Source: Aphanomyces cochlioides (taxonomy: Eukaryota; Oomycota; Saprolegniomycetes; Saprolegniales; Verrucalvaceae). Taken from it: a stretch of DNA of 64,000 bases. Where the stretch lies: NCBI GenBank assembly GCA_019828595.1, contig JAHQRK010000004.1, positions 2,480,001 to 2,544,000 of the forward strand. The letters run 5' to 3'. The notes beneath the pieces are model-generated. The model did no database searches. It worked only from the letters and a program-made list of their open reading frames with translations, and was not told where the DNA came from. Both the position numbers and the translations under genes were made by a program. Below, one piece after another: positions 20,975 through 31,165 of this stretch; positions within the stretch are counted from its first letter, which is position 1; each line of letters starts with the position of its first letter.

Positions 20975-22396
20975 CTACTCTCCAGCAGAACGGAAGCGCT
21001 TCATTTTGGGGCGACCACGTTTTCTAGAAATCTATCATGACAGGGAGTAAAATGAACATACTTGTGTGCAGAGGCATGCAAAGAATTTGGAATCAAAACG
21101 TCGTCATCAATGTTGAGATGGCATGGCAACGAGGGGAATACATTGCGTTGGTACAACGTAATAAGCGCAGAATTGAAGTAGAATTTGGGATACTCTATGA
21201 ATGATAAATACATCTCAGCTAAAGGATGACTTACTGCATTCGACCTTTGTTGCCAAAGCATGCTTGCAAGGTAAAAGATCATTCTGCCATTGTCCACAAG
21301 TGCAAGTTTTTCTTGTAATGTCAACAACATGCACGTTGCGCGAGGACCATTTCGTTTGAAGTGCGCTCTTGACCATGTACATTCCAAAACTTGGATTTGC
21401 AGTAACTGGTGTGAATTTTGAGGCCTAATAACTATCATATATTGCTGAGCACGAATAGAGTTTTACCATTAAGTGTGTTGATGCGCTTATCTTGATCTGA
21501 ACGGAAGGAAGAACTTCATGAACCAAATCTTTTGGATTTTTTTAAGCCAGTGATTTTCGACGGCTCTCAAACAAGGACAATAGTTTTGCCATGTACATGT
21601 AGTACGCAGACAGAGAACTCGACGACCTCAACAGAACACCAAGCCAAGCGTTGTTCTGCTCTGCTGCATTTGAAGTTTTTGTTGAGAACGTAGGAAAGCC
21701 AGCTTCAACGATTGTCCACTGGGCCCAGTTAGCTTCCTTGGAGCTAAAGCGCTCCAAGTACGCGTGTGCAGATGGATTTAGACGGCGCAATGCCTCATAA
21801 CACGCTTCAAATCTGTCGCGGGTTGGTGCGTCCGCACATTCGAAGAGAGCCCCTTTATCAGCGTTTGATACTTTTACCTTTTTTGCTCTGATATTCAGGA
21901 GAATATGCCACATACAATAGCGGTGATGTGATAGAGGGAAAACATTCCCGATTGCATTTACAAGCCCTAGCAATATCGTTCATTTACTACAATGTAATGA
22001 ACTACCTTTTTGTCTGTCCGATACGAAGAGTACCTTCTCTGGCACATTGAGTGAAGATGACTGAAGTTGACGTAGGAACCAACTCCAATTATCCTCATTT
22101 TCCACTGGGACAATGGCCAATGCTGCGAGAAGATTTCGGTTCGAACCATCCTTGATGGTTGCTGTCAAAAAAACTCCAGACGAGCTGTAAATGCCTTTGA
22201 GATGACACCCGTCCAGAACAATGATAGGACGGCAGAGCCCAAACGCATCCTCAAAGCAACCAGGGACTAGAACACAGCGGCGAAACATCCCGTTCGTGTG
22301 CGTTTCAAAATTAGAGTAGCTCCCTAATGTAATTAGCAGCTTCATATTCTTGACGGCCGTTCGATGCACTGTCTGCAGGTGCCAGTAAGGCCGCAA
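20975..22396 (-). pseudogene. MULE transposase, degenerate, longer mirror copy
   Basis: Reverse-strand MULE transposase that keeps the N-terminal half of the catalytic core missing on the left. It has VLDGCHLKG with the first catalytic Asp, TIKDGSNRNLLAALAIVPVE, NEDNWSWFL, and VSDRQKG with the second Asp. The 39-nt GT-AG segment, RYCMWHIL, the SWIM finger and the GRPKMKRFRSAGE tail follow. Frame breaks match those on the left. Terminal inverted repeats were not found. Confidence 0.82.
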
Positions 22397-22488
22397 TATT
22401 CATAAGTTCAAGGAAAAGCGTCGACTGAAGAGTCACGGGAGAGCTATCGCATGCAACAACAAGAAAGAGCCAATAGGAATGGTGCATA

Positions 22489-22640
22489 TTTTTAATTGGC
22501 TATAAAACAATTATTTATCATCAAAATCATCCAATCATCTTCTTAGTGCGTGATCTTTGCTGGTGTGCATAATTTTCATTGGCTATAAAACAATTATTCA
22601 TCATAATCATCCAATCATTTTCATTCATTGAAGTAATTAT
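22489..22640 (+). repeat. ~79-bp tandem repeat, two degenerate units
   Basis: A block with TTGGCTATAAAACAATTATT and ATCCAATCAT occurs at about 22493-22545 and again at about 22571-22622. Each is followed by a GTGCGTGATCT word. It lies just past the MULE and may belong to its terminal region. Confidence 0.7.
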
Positions 22641-24915
22641 TATTGGAAAAAAGACGTAGACTTCGTGCGTGATCTGTACCTGAATTGACAACAGACTCCG
22701 AGAGCCCTTCTTAACTCCAAGGAGGTACCTTGGCTATCCTTCGTGATGGTTTTCGACAGATTCCACAACTAAAGCCAGCTGTCGTGGCCTGCTACGGACC
22801 CGGAGATGCGAATCACTATAATGCCCAAACCAAATAGGGCAGTCAACAAATAAGGCAGGAAGCACGATGAACTCCAGGAAGGAAGGAGACCACCCGCAAG
22901 ACCAAAAGTGACGGTGATCCAGTCTTATACAAGCCGATCAAGGCAAAAATAAATCGTCCCCATCGGTCGCAATGCATTCTCGCCTTTGCGTCTTCCATAC
23001 AAACAAGCGCCTTGTACCATAATCAGTCCACTAGCCCTTCCACATGACGTATGAGCTCATTGATCTCAGAACCTTCATGTTCACGTTGGAGTTGAGATAA
23101 GTTTCCCACGAAGAGGATAATCTTGTGACCTCGAGGAACATGATTTTGGCTGGATATTTCAAGATAAACTGAATAGCTAGCGTCGCGAAGAACTTGCCTC
23201 TTGTCTTAGTCCAAATGGTTGTGCTCGTAATGAGCAACTTACGTCAAGTTCAAGTCACAGCGTGATAACGGCTTATAGCTGTGCGGAATGGGCATGCTTC
23301 CGTTCCCCACTTGTATATGTCCATGACGAACAGTTCGGTTATGAGTGATGGAGGGCTAACAGGATATGTTGACTGTCGCCAATCAGGAGGCGAGACCTTA
23401 GTGTTTCATTCCTCAACAACAAGCAGTTACATGCGTAGCCATTGCGAGTGCAATGGGTAGCTACGATTCCTCACGCCGATCTTTACATATTGCTGTGGAT
23501 AGCATAGCCAAGACATTCATTAATTGTCGTTAGCTTAACCTCACTCTTCAATTAACCAAGTGCCGGGCAGCTCGTCATTCTTCTGCGCTTTTTAGCCCGT
23601 GCACATAACTATAGTAACAGGAAATGTCAAATGTCGGGCTTAGTGGAAAACTCTGACGATATATGAAGAAGTGATACTTCTAAAGTTTCATGATACTCCT
23701 AGACATGTAAATGACACTCATGGATGATGAATTGGTATTTCTTGGATAGAAAGTGATACTTCAGGCATTCAAATCAAATTCCTATATCTTATTGTTTGTA
23801 TAGTATGGAATGACTTGTTATCGGAATTTGCTGAGAGGAATCTCGGCTTGTAAATTTTGACCAATTATTTTATTGAATACGTTTGATTGGACAAATGTAA
23901 TCGACTTTGTGATTTTCAGAGTTGTCGCCAAGCCACCTCCGGCTGCAAATAGCAAAAGAGTTCGTAGCGCTCATGCAATACGCATGGCGTTTAATATCAT
24001 TATGTAGCTAGACTTTCAAGTGATGACAACGACAGAGATGAACGTTTGCTTTGCCTAGATCATACATAATGCGTAGTAAAAGTTTAATGTCTCACTAATC
24101 TACAACTCCCTCTGAACATGACATTTGCAAGAATGATCATGCTGATTTGAAATCTCGTGTACAAGACACAGTTTGAGACAGTCGTGGCGCGATACTGTCA
24201 AAGCGTGCCTTGTTTTCACAAGCGGAGCAATAGAAGTTTCATACATAGACATCATTTTATATCCTGTTATCATTTGAACAGACGATACAAATGAAATTCC
24301 AAACTATAGCTTCAAACTGGAGTTAGTGCTCATAGTATTTGCACTTTTTCAGCTACAATGGGTCAACATGATGGAGGCTTTCTCGGCTTAGCGAGGTGGA
24401 ATTTCGATATAAAATCCACAAAATTGCAGCTAGTCAATGTATAGGCTACCTAGTGTTGTAGATACGTCTTACTAGTGAACATGGTGAATGCTTCATTGTC
24501 TCCAATGCCTACTCCGTATGCATAGTAGAGCATGCGATCCTATAAACGATAACTTTATGATTTGTTTTTGGCATGATTGGGTACATTTTTTTAATTTTTA
24601 GTTACTCTATTGGCCCACCCTATTGCTGAGGCCATCCTCAGCAAATTCGACAAGATATCTCCAATAGTGAGGCAATACAATATATCATATATTTCGGATC
24701 AAATTAATGGCCGATGCACGAAAATACTGAGAGTTCTCTCAGCGATTCACATTTCTCATACTTAAAATTTGTATTTCTCTCGACGAATTACGATTAATGC
24801 TCACTCACATTTTTTGGTCGTTGGTCTAATCACACAGTATTTATCCATTTTCTCACGCTCCTTAAATAGTGTTATATATAGCCCTACCCCTGAAGCGAAT
24901 CTTCTATTCTACCAT
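22641..24915. other. Gene-poor AT-rich stretch, nothing recognised
   Basis: About 2.3 kb without a credible gene, tRNA or transposon domain. Short frames such as 23031-23237 have no recognisable features. Compared with the rest of the window it is AT-rich, and it shares no obvious long repeat with it. Confidence 0.6.
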
Positions 24916-24979
24916 ATGTGTGACACTGTTCAGGAAGACGAAATACAACCGGATAGTGTACAGGTTAACGAATTTACTC
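24916..24979 (+). pseudogene. 64-bp copia gag N-terminal fragment
   Basis: Essentially identical to the start of copia gag at 1288-1351 (the peptide begins MCDTVQEDEIQPDSVQVNEF), then diverges on both sides. It is an isolated fragment, perhaps left by deletion of a related element or moved by repair. Confidence 0.75.
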
Positions 24980-25321
24980 TTAAAGTAGGGTTAAAGCAAA
25001 AATTGTCTTGACAAATATATTTTGAGGAAAAATATATTGCTCTAGTTTTCGTGTGTTTTAAACTCGAGACTTGATGGTTGTAAACTTCCTTGGTGGATCG
25101 TTGACTTCACTTGAGAATGATGGTCACGAATGTTGATCTTGTTCCCGGAATTTTGATTCGACGGGAAAGCTCGTGTATCATGCACAGGCCTTGTCTTCCG
25201 GATCCGGATAGTGTATGTCACGGAACCGGGAAATGAGTGTCTTGAAGTCTTGAAAAAACGGCAAACTCAACTAGGAGTTCAGCCAATCAACGTTTAGCGT
25301 ACAGCCCTTTCCGTAATGTAC
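24980..25321. other. Stretch with nothing recognised
   Basis: About 340 bp between the gag fragment and the Harbinger end, with no gene or repeat recognised. Confidence 0.5.
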
Positions 25322-25345
25322 TAAGGCCCTGGTCCGCAAAAACGT
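25322..25345 (+). repeat. Candidate left end of a PIF/Harbinger element
   Basis: TAA followed by GGCCCTGGTCCGCAAAAAC resembles a 3-bp TWA target duplication and a Harbinger terminal inverted repeat. The right partner was not seen; that side is replaced by LINE C sequence at 26991. Confidence 0.5.
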
Positions 25346-25483
25346 CCTGGTTTTACGTTCTACAACAAGTGATTCTTATTGGTTAAATTTATACCTAGCC
25401 CCTTCTCTTGGTTCTCTGGACAGAACTGCTCTCGACTCAGTTCTGGTTCTGTGACTTGGACCAGCAATTTCAAGATCAACACA

Positions 25484-26631
25484 ATGGACGAGAGACTTGC
25501 TGTGGCTACAATGGTAACGATTGCTTCCACTGCAGTAGCAGCGTATGTGGCTAGTACGGATGGTCGAGAGGTGCGAAGGAACGTGAGCAAGTACTTCACA
25601 GTACGTACCGATCAATTTGAGAAGGCCGTCAGTAGTTCGGTGAACGGATGGTTTGTTCGAATGCTTCGATGTGACCTTAACACTTTTCTGGAGATTGTGC
25701 AGCGTATTCAGCTAGTGTGGGGGGAAGTCATTGGTCCGCTCCCAAATCGACTAAACCAAACATCAATCATGAAACGAGTTGCTTTATCTATCCACTATCT
25801 GGCTTCTGGTGGAACTATTTTGTCTGTGTCTGCTGTCTTTGGCTTGAGCCACACTCGCGCTGTTGTTTTTATCAATGAAGTTTTACGTTGCCTGGTTCAC
25901 ATGTCCAAGTCCGTAATCTATTCTCCAAAATCTACAAGTCATTGGGCATCTGTATCGGCAGAATTTGAGACTCTGGCAGGATTTCCTAATGTTGTTGGTG
26001 CCCTTGATGGAACGCTGATACGAATTGCTTGTCCAGCAGAGCACGAAGGCTGGTACTGCAGGAAAGGGTTTCCTGCTGTGAATGTGCAGGCCGTTGTTGA
26101 TTCGAAATGCGTTTCATTTCCTGCTCTGTCCGTGCTGGTTCTGCCAATGACCAATCTCTGTGGAATCGTTGTGGTTATCGTTTGCACCTCCTCCGCCATC
26201 TTCCAGAGCAGTACCATCTTGTGGGAGACTCAGGCTATAAGATTTTGAGACATCTAATTACACCTTACCCTGAACACGAGGCTGCTTTGTCATTTTCGAA
26301 ACGTCACTACAATTACTGTCACTCCCGCACGAGAATTCTTGTTGAACGTGCGTTTGGCTCACTCAAAAATCGTTGGCGCGTTCTGCTACGGAAGCTTGGT
26401 CAAAAGTCAGAAGAAACTCTACGAAATACCATTGTGAGTTGCTTCGTGTTGCATAATCTGATGATCGATCTCAAAGACTCAGTTAATATCGGTGGGGATG
26501 ATCCATTTGTCGGTTTAAACTTGGGCCTGACAAACACGTTTGTACACAGTGAGAATCTGGAAGCACACAAGGAAGGAAAGAGGAAACGAGAAATCACTAG
26601 GATGTATTTGATGAATTTACACTCACGATAA
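25484..26631 (+). pseudogene. PIF/Harbinger DDE transposase with one frameshift
   Basis: From ATG 25484 (MDERLAVATMV) it reads as a Harbinger-type transposase (DDE_Tnp_4). The catalytic Asp in VVGALDGT is near 25995, the second Asp in HLVGDSGYK near 26225 and the Glu in VERAFGSLKNRWR near 26345. A single missing base near 26110 shifts the frame after VVDSKC; the second frame continues RFISCSVRAGSANDQSLW to the end. The protein would otherwise be about 380 residues, normal for the family. The element looks only recently inactivated. Confidence 0.9.
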
Positions 26632-26649
26632 AGTTTAAGCACATGCTTT

Positions 26650-26990
26650 CTATTTTCTTTGTGCCAAGACGGTCATCAATTGTTCCATCAACGCATTCTG
26701 CCGTTCTTGCATTTGTACAATACGCTCCATTACATTGCGATTTTCTTCTTGTGACGTACGAAGGAGGTTCGCTAGATCATTGTTTGGCTGCGAATTTTTG
26801 AACGCGTCAGCTATTGCCAGCATGCCACGACCCATCTCATGGGCTAGAAGATTCACACCAGCCTTTGACTTTGAGTCACAGTCAACTTTCAACCGCTTGG
26901 CTCGTCTGTTGTCATCATCGCTGTCATCTCCAATATCTTGTTTTGGCTCATCGGAGTCATTGGAGTCAAACATGCTTTCATTCGCGTTGC
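26650..26990 (-). pseudogene. C-terminal part of a second Harbinger-type protein
   Basis: A reverse-strand frame ending at 26650, tail-to-tail with the transposase. It is acidic, then carries RRAKRLKVDCDSK and a likely coiled coil (NVMERIVQMQERQNALMEQL). PIF/Harbinger elements usually carry a second, Myb/SANT-like DNA-binding protein; position and C-terminal character fit, but the Myb part is missing. At 26990 the frame runs straight into LINE C reverse transcriptase sequence, making a chimeric open frame of 214 codons (26650-27294). Confidence 0.55.
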
Positions 26991-27321
26991 CCAGGCTGGG
27001 ATGATACGCCACGCCAGAGTTGATCAAGGACATGTGCTTGTCTTCCTTGTGTCGCTTTCTTGTCAAGATGAACTTGTACACCATGGACTGCCACTTGGCG
27101 ACCGTGTCTTCAGGGATGTGGATGACAGCTGTGTAGTGCCAGAGCTTGGACAACATCATGGTGTTGGCAAGTAGCCGTCGACCTCGCAGCGTTCTTGCTC
27201 GACAGCCCCACGTGATGAAAGACTGATAGAACGAGTCGGAAAGCGCATTGATTTGTACTTGGTCGGATAAACGGTGGCCAAACAATATCCCCAAGTACTT
27301 TGTCGGAGTACCCGAGGCAAA
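26991..27321 (-). mobile_element. LINE family C, copy 1, ~330-bp remnant
   Basis: Nearly identical to 28905-29235 of the neighbouring LINE C copy, covering part of the reverse transcriptase (YLGILFGHR to YHPSLG). Its 5' side stops at GAGGCAA against a tRNA-Lys 5' end at 27322, as expected for a 5'-truncated insertion in the same target. Its 3' side is lost at the Harbinger join. Confidence 0.85.
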
Positions 27322-27335
27322 GCCCGTCTAGCTCA
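27322..27335 (+). repeat. tRNA-Lys 5' stub at LINE C 3' end
   Basis: GCCCGTCTAGCTCA, tRNA nucleotides 1-14. It was probably the start of a tRNA rebuilt by the LINE C remnant on its left, then hit by LINE C copy 2 on its right. Confidence 0.9.
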
Positions 27336-30148
27336 ATGACAATCGGGGTATATTTGACCTTTAACCCCTATAAATATTTGCCTAGACGACCCAATGGGGA
27401 ACAAGGACTACTAAGTTCTACTCGAAAGCCACTTGAATCGTTGCGTGAGTTCGATTGAGCTCTTGCATTGTCTTGAAATCTTGAGACTTCTTTACACAAG
27501 TGTCGCTCGCAAGTTCTTCTCCCAAAACCAAGTGTAGTTGGTATGAGACTTGAGTTTTTCGACTATCTCGGAGACTTGCATTGCTTCATCACTGTCCATT
27601 GTAGGATCACGGAGCATTCGTCTGATATTTGCGGTCCACGAAACAAGAGATACTTCCTTGACCGCCTGGATGTATGGCACTGTTTTGCCTTCAAACTTGG
27701 TTCGATTGCGATGAATCGAAAAGTCCCGTAGCAAAGATGAAACGAGAAGGACCCACAAACGACGAATCACTGAAAAATGAGACACCCATTCTTCAGAAAC
27801 CGCGAATTCGTCGAGGTTGATAATCGTATTTCATGTAAATGGAATACCAAACGGCCGCCACGCTGCTTGATGCCAATTCCACACAGGCTTGACAAACTTG
27901 CAGTCGAACAGGATGTGTTGTATCGTTTCGACGGCTGAGCAACCAGGAAAGGAGCATTCGATAATGCTAGGGTTGGTGTCTTGAAGGAAAAAGAAGCGAG
28001 AGTTGACGGGTAGCATCCGAAACAAGATTCGCCACCACACATCGGCTTGAACACGAGTTGGATATCGCATCAAAGGTTTCACAGTCTTGTTCATGTATTT
28101 CTTGATCGCCAAATCATTGTTTCTTGAATCGCTCGACAAGGGGTGCTGTTTGGTGAGTAGTGGCGCGCAAAAGCAAATCGATCGGATGTACTTGCGCGGC
28201 CATTGTTGAAAAGGGACAAAGACATTCTTCCAAACTTGTCCGACGGGGGTTTGAACTTCACGATTGGGAGGCACAGCTTCCACGAGAGGGATACCCAGTA
28301 CTTGTCATACAGTGGTCGCAATGAGTGAAAGCAGGGAGTACAAATGGCGAAACACGCGTGGAAAATCATCGCCAGGGAACCGCCAAACGTAAGGCTCCAT
28401 TTGCAACTTGAATTCTTCATAGGAGGGCCACACGCGTTGTGTGGTGACGAAATCGTCCAAGCAATGCAAGCCTTCTTGGGCGAGGAACTTGTAGAAGGGA
28501 CGATGATGTTTGAGGGCGACAGCAAGCGAGGTTGGTCCATTGGAACCAGGAACCAAAAACAGCGGATGAATTTGCAGCCAAACAGACATGGTAAGGAGCT
28601 GAGATTGTGTCGGCGTTTCAGGACATTTGCGCGTAAGGGGGATACGATGCCAGTTGGCCCAGATTTTCCGCCACAACAAAGGGAGTACTTCAAGTCGCAT
28701 GTGATTTGTGTTGTGGTTGGGATGATACATGAGGCAGTCCCACGACGAGTATCTTGCGAACGGCTCCATGCACCTTCGAAAGAGCTGCTTCGGGAGAACA
28801 AACCATAACGATGGTTCTTCGTTGTCGGTCTGAACAAGGAATTGAAGTCGCTGAACACGTTGAGCACGAATTCTTGACGCAATATGCGGAATCCTGAGAC
28901 CCAGGCTGGGATGATACGCCACGCCAGAGTTGATCAAGGACATGTGCTTGTCTTCCTTGTGTCGCTTTCTTGTCAAGATGAACTTGTACACCATGGACTG
29001 CCACTTGGCGACCGTGTCTTCAGGGATGTGGATGACAGCTGTGTAGTGCCAGAGCTTGGACAACATCATGGTGTTGGCAAGTAGCCGTCGACCTCGCAGC
29101 GTTCTTGCTCGACAGCCCCACGTGATGAAAGACTGATAGAACGAGTCGGAAAGCGCATTGATTTGTACTTGGTCGGATAAACGGTGGCCAAACAATATCC
29201 CCAAGTACTTTGTCGGAGTACTCGAGGCAACCATGGAGAGTCTTGGATGTCGAGGTACGTCTTGGTTTCCATTCAGCGTGAGAACTTTGCACTTGCCCAC
29301 GTTAAGTTTTGCACCTGACTGAGTACAAAATTCTTGGACAAGCTCCAGTTGTCGTTCCAAGTCTTCAAGGGAGGACGAAACCAATGTTGTGTCATCAGCA
29401 AAGAACATTGCCATGGCAAAGAGCTCCACAGAGAAAGGAAGGCTGTATTCTTCGTGATTGCGCAGTAGCTGACTCAGAGGTTCCACTGAGAGGACAAACA
29501 ACAGCGCCGACAAAGGATCCCCTTGCTTGACTCCACGCGTGGGGTAAATGGCTCGACTGAGCTCGCCGTTGATGACCAAGTGGATGATGGGACTATGGTA
29601 CATCAACTTGATCCAGCTGATGAACACAGGACCGAAGTTGAATGTTTCCAAAACGTCGTACCTGAAATCCCAATTGACGCGATCATACGCTTTTTCGAAG
29701 TCCAGAAACATAGCGTATCCTTCGATGTCGACCAGAGTACACTTGTGTTGAAGGTCTTTGAGAAAGATGATGTGGTCATGAATGCGCCTGCCAGCCACGA
29801 ATCCTGTTTGAATCGGATGGATCAGGGCAGGCAGCAGATCACGCAAACGATAAGCAAGTGCCCTTGTGAGAATTTTGACTTCAACTGGGATCAAAGCAAT
29901 CGGTCGATAATTCCCAGGGTTGCTTCTGTCACCACCTTTGAAGAGCAAGGACACGGCAGAACGTCGTTGAATGCCAAGCAACTCGCCACGTGAAAGTTGA
30001 TACTTGAAGACCAAGCACAGTATCTCGGCAAATAGATCCGCCTCCAATTGGTAAAAGGCCGCAGGGAATCCATCTATTCCTGGAGACTTGTGTGGAGCCA
30101 TGGTCTTGATGGCTTGTGCAAGTTCATAGGTTGTGATTGGGCTGTCGA
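27336..30148 (-). mobile_element. LINE family C, copy 2, 5' truncated
   Basis: A 2.8-kb element antisense to the tRNA. The + strand begins ATGACAATCGGGGT, with GGGGT and ACCCC arms of a small hairpin at the 3' end of the element. It has a ~156-bp 3' UTR and a broken ORF2, and is truncated at the start of the reverse transcriptase, directly against tRNA nucleotide 1 at 30149. ORF1 and the endonuclease are missing. Confidence 0.9.
27492..30148 (-). pseudogene. LINE C ORF2, reverse transcriptase to C-terminus, broken
   Basis: The frame enters at the tRNA junction (LDSPITTYELAQAIKT, then HKSPGIDGFPAAFYQ). It carries the reverse transcriptase with FADD at about 29395, the region YLGILFGHRLS, a C-terminal Cys/His motif (CSFPGCSAVETIQHILFDC, about 27900-27960) and a C-terminal tail to 27492. 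It is broken by frameshifts near 28300 and near 27800-27830. The endonuclease half is absent. It is clearly related to ORF2 of families A, B and D but distinct. Confidence 0.9.
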
Positions 30149-30221
30149 GCCCGTCTAGTTTAGTCGGTAGAGCGCAAGGCTCTTAACCTTGTGGTCGTGG
30201 GTTCGAGCCCCACGGTGGGCG
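30149..30221 (+). tRNA. tRNA-Lys(CTT) variant at LINE C 5' end
   Basis: Same 73-nt gene as the others except D-stem bases 10-13 read GTTT instead of GCTC. Both changes are C to T, turning two pairs into G-U wobbles (11-24 and 13-22). The anticodon CTT, T arm and acceptor are unchanged and the A-box consensus is still met, so it may be functional or weakened. The matching stub at 27322 has the normal GCTC. T-run terminators follow at about 30226-30238. Confidence 0.88.
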
Positions 30222-31151
30222 CTTCTTTTGCTCTTTTTGGGTCCCAGACATACATTCCTCTCACACACAATCCCCACTTTTTAAAACACTTGATCCCTCC
30301 AACTGCAGCTTCTTTGTCTGACAATACCTCCGTCCTTCCAAGCCTTCACTCCACGACTATGTGATATGGTCGACTATGTGATATGGTCGACTATGTGATG
30401 GAGTGGTCTACACAATACCGTCGAGGATGTGATGACGGTCGAAAACATGATACCGCCGAGTCTGGGATATAGTGCGTGTGAGTCCATGAAGTACACGGTG
30501 CAATGGCATACGTCATTTCGTGCAGCGCGTGAGACGGTCGAGTCTGTGAGACGGTGGAAAAGTGTGAAAACGTATAGTCAGTCTGTGAGGCAGTGACGTA
30601 TGTGACGAGGTCGGATAAATGGCGGAGTTTGTGCCACTGTAGAATATGTGATTCAGTGCTGCATGTGAAGAGATGGAATGCGTGATACGTGACTCGGTGG
30701 CGCCACGGATAAGTTGGCGTATGCGATATCGTGGCGTCTACGATGCGGTAGAGTGTGTGGTGGAGTAGACATTGTGAGTGGAATATATGTTGTGTATGAT
30801 GGCGTGATGTCTGTGACGCAGTGGAGTATGTGATGCAGTGGACAATGTGATGCGAGGTTGATACGTTGGAGTCCTTGGTGGATATATGTGCCTTCCTAGG
30901 CAGGTTGGGAAGCTGTCGAGTTGAACAACCGTAGGACTTGGTATAGAACGTGTGTAATGCATGGCGTCGTCATTCGAATGGAATGGTTGTGGTGGAAAAG
31001 TAAGTTGTGATATGTGTCGTTTGTCTGTGCGCATGATTTGGTGCGTGGTATGAGTTTGTGAATACTTTTGTGTCGGAGGTCGGTACTGAGTGTCCCCTGC
31101 GTTTTGAGTGTGACAGTGTTCTGGAGTGTGTTGTATGTATGGAGTCAGGAA
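30222..31151 (+). repeat. tRNA-Lys array spacer, full
   Basis: A whole spacer between the variant tRNA and the next stub; the unit is 1003 bp, slightly different from the 996-bp units because of small indels. No gene. Confidence 0.93.
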
Positions 31152-31165
31152 GCCCGTCTAGCTCA
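31152..31165 (+). repeat. tRNA-Lys 5' stub at LINE D 3' end
   Basis: GCCCGTCTAGCTCA with the normal GTCAGGAA flank upstream; LINE D starts directly after it with GTGTACAGTCGCG. Confidence 0.93.

Larger units (their letters stand above)
16010..22075. repeat. Right arm of the large inverted repeat
   Basis: Reverse-orientation copy of 1-6065, carrying reversed spacer (16010-16229), copia (16255-20784) and MULE (from 20975). Differences from the left arm include Glu for Asp and Ser for Pro in the MULE, Lys for Met in gag, Asn for Lys in the protease region, a 2-bp loss near 18500 and absence of the 2-bp insertion of the left copia. Confidence 0.93.

Noticed and set aside
1..22075. Inverted repeat as a fold-back library artefact
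   Set aside because: The arms carry private substitutions and indels, which a fold-back chimera would not; still needs long reads to be certain.
22641..24915. Hidden host gene in the gene-poor stretch
   Set aside because: Only short frames without start context, domain or clear splice structure were seen.
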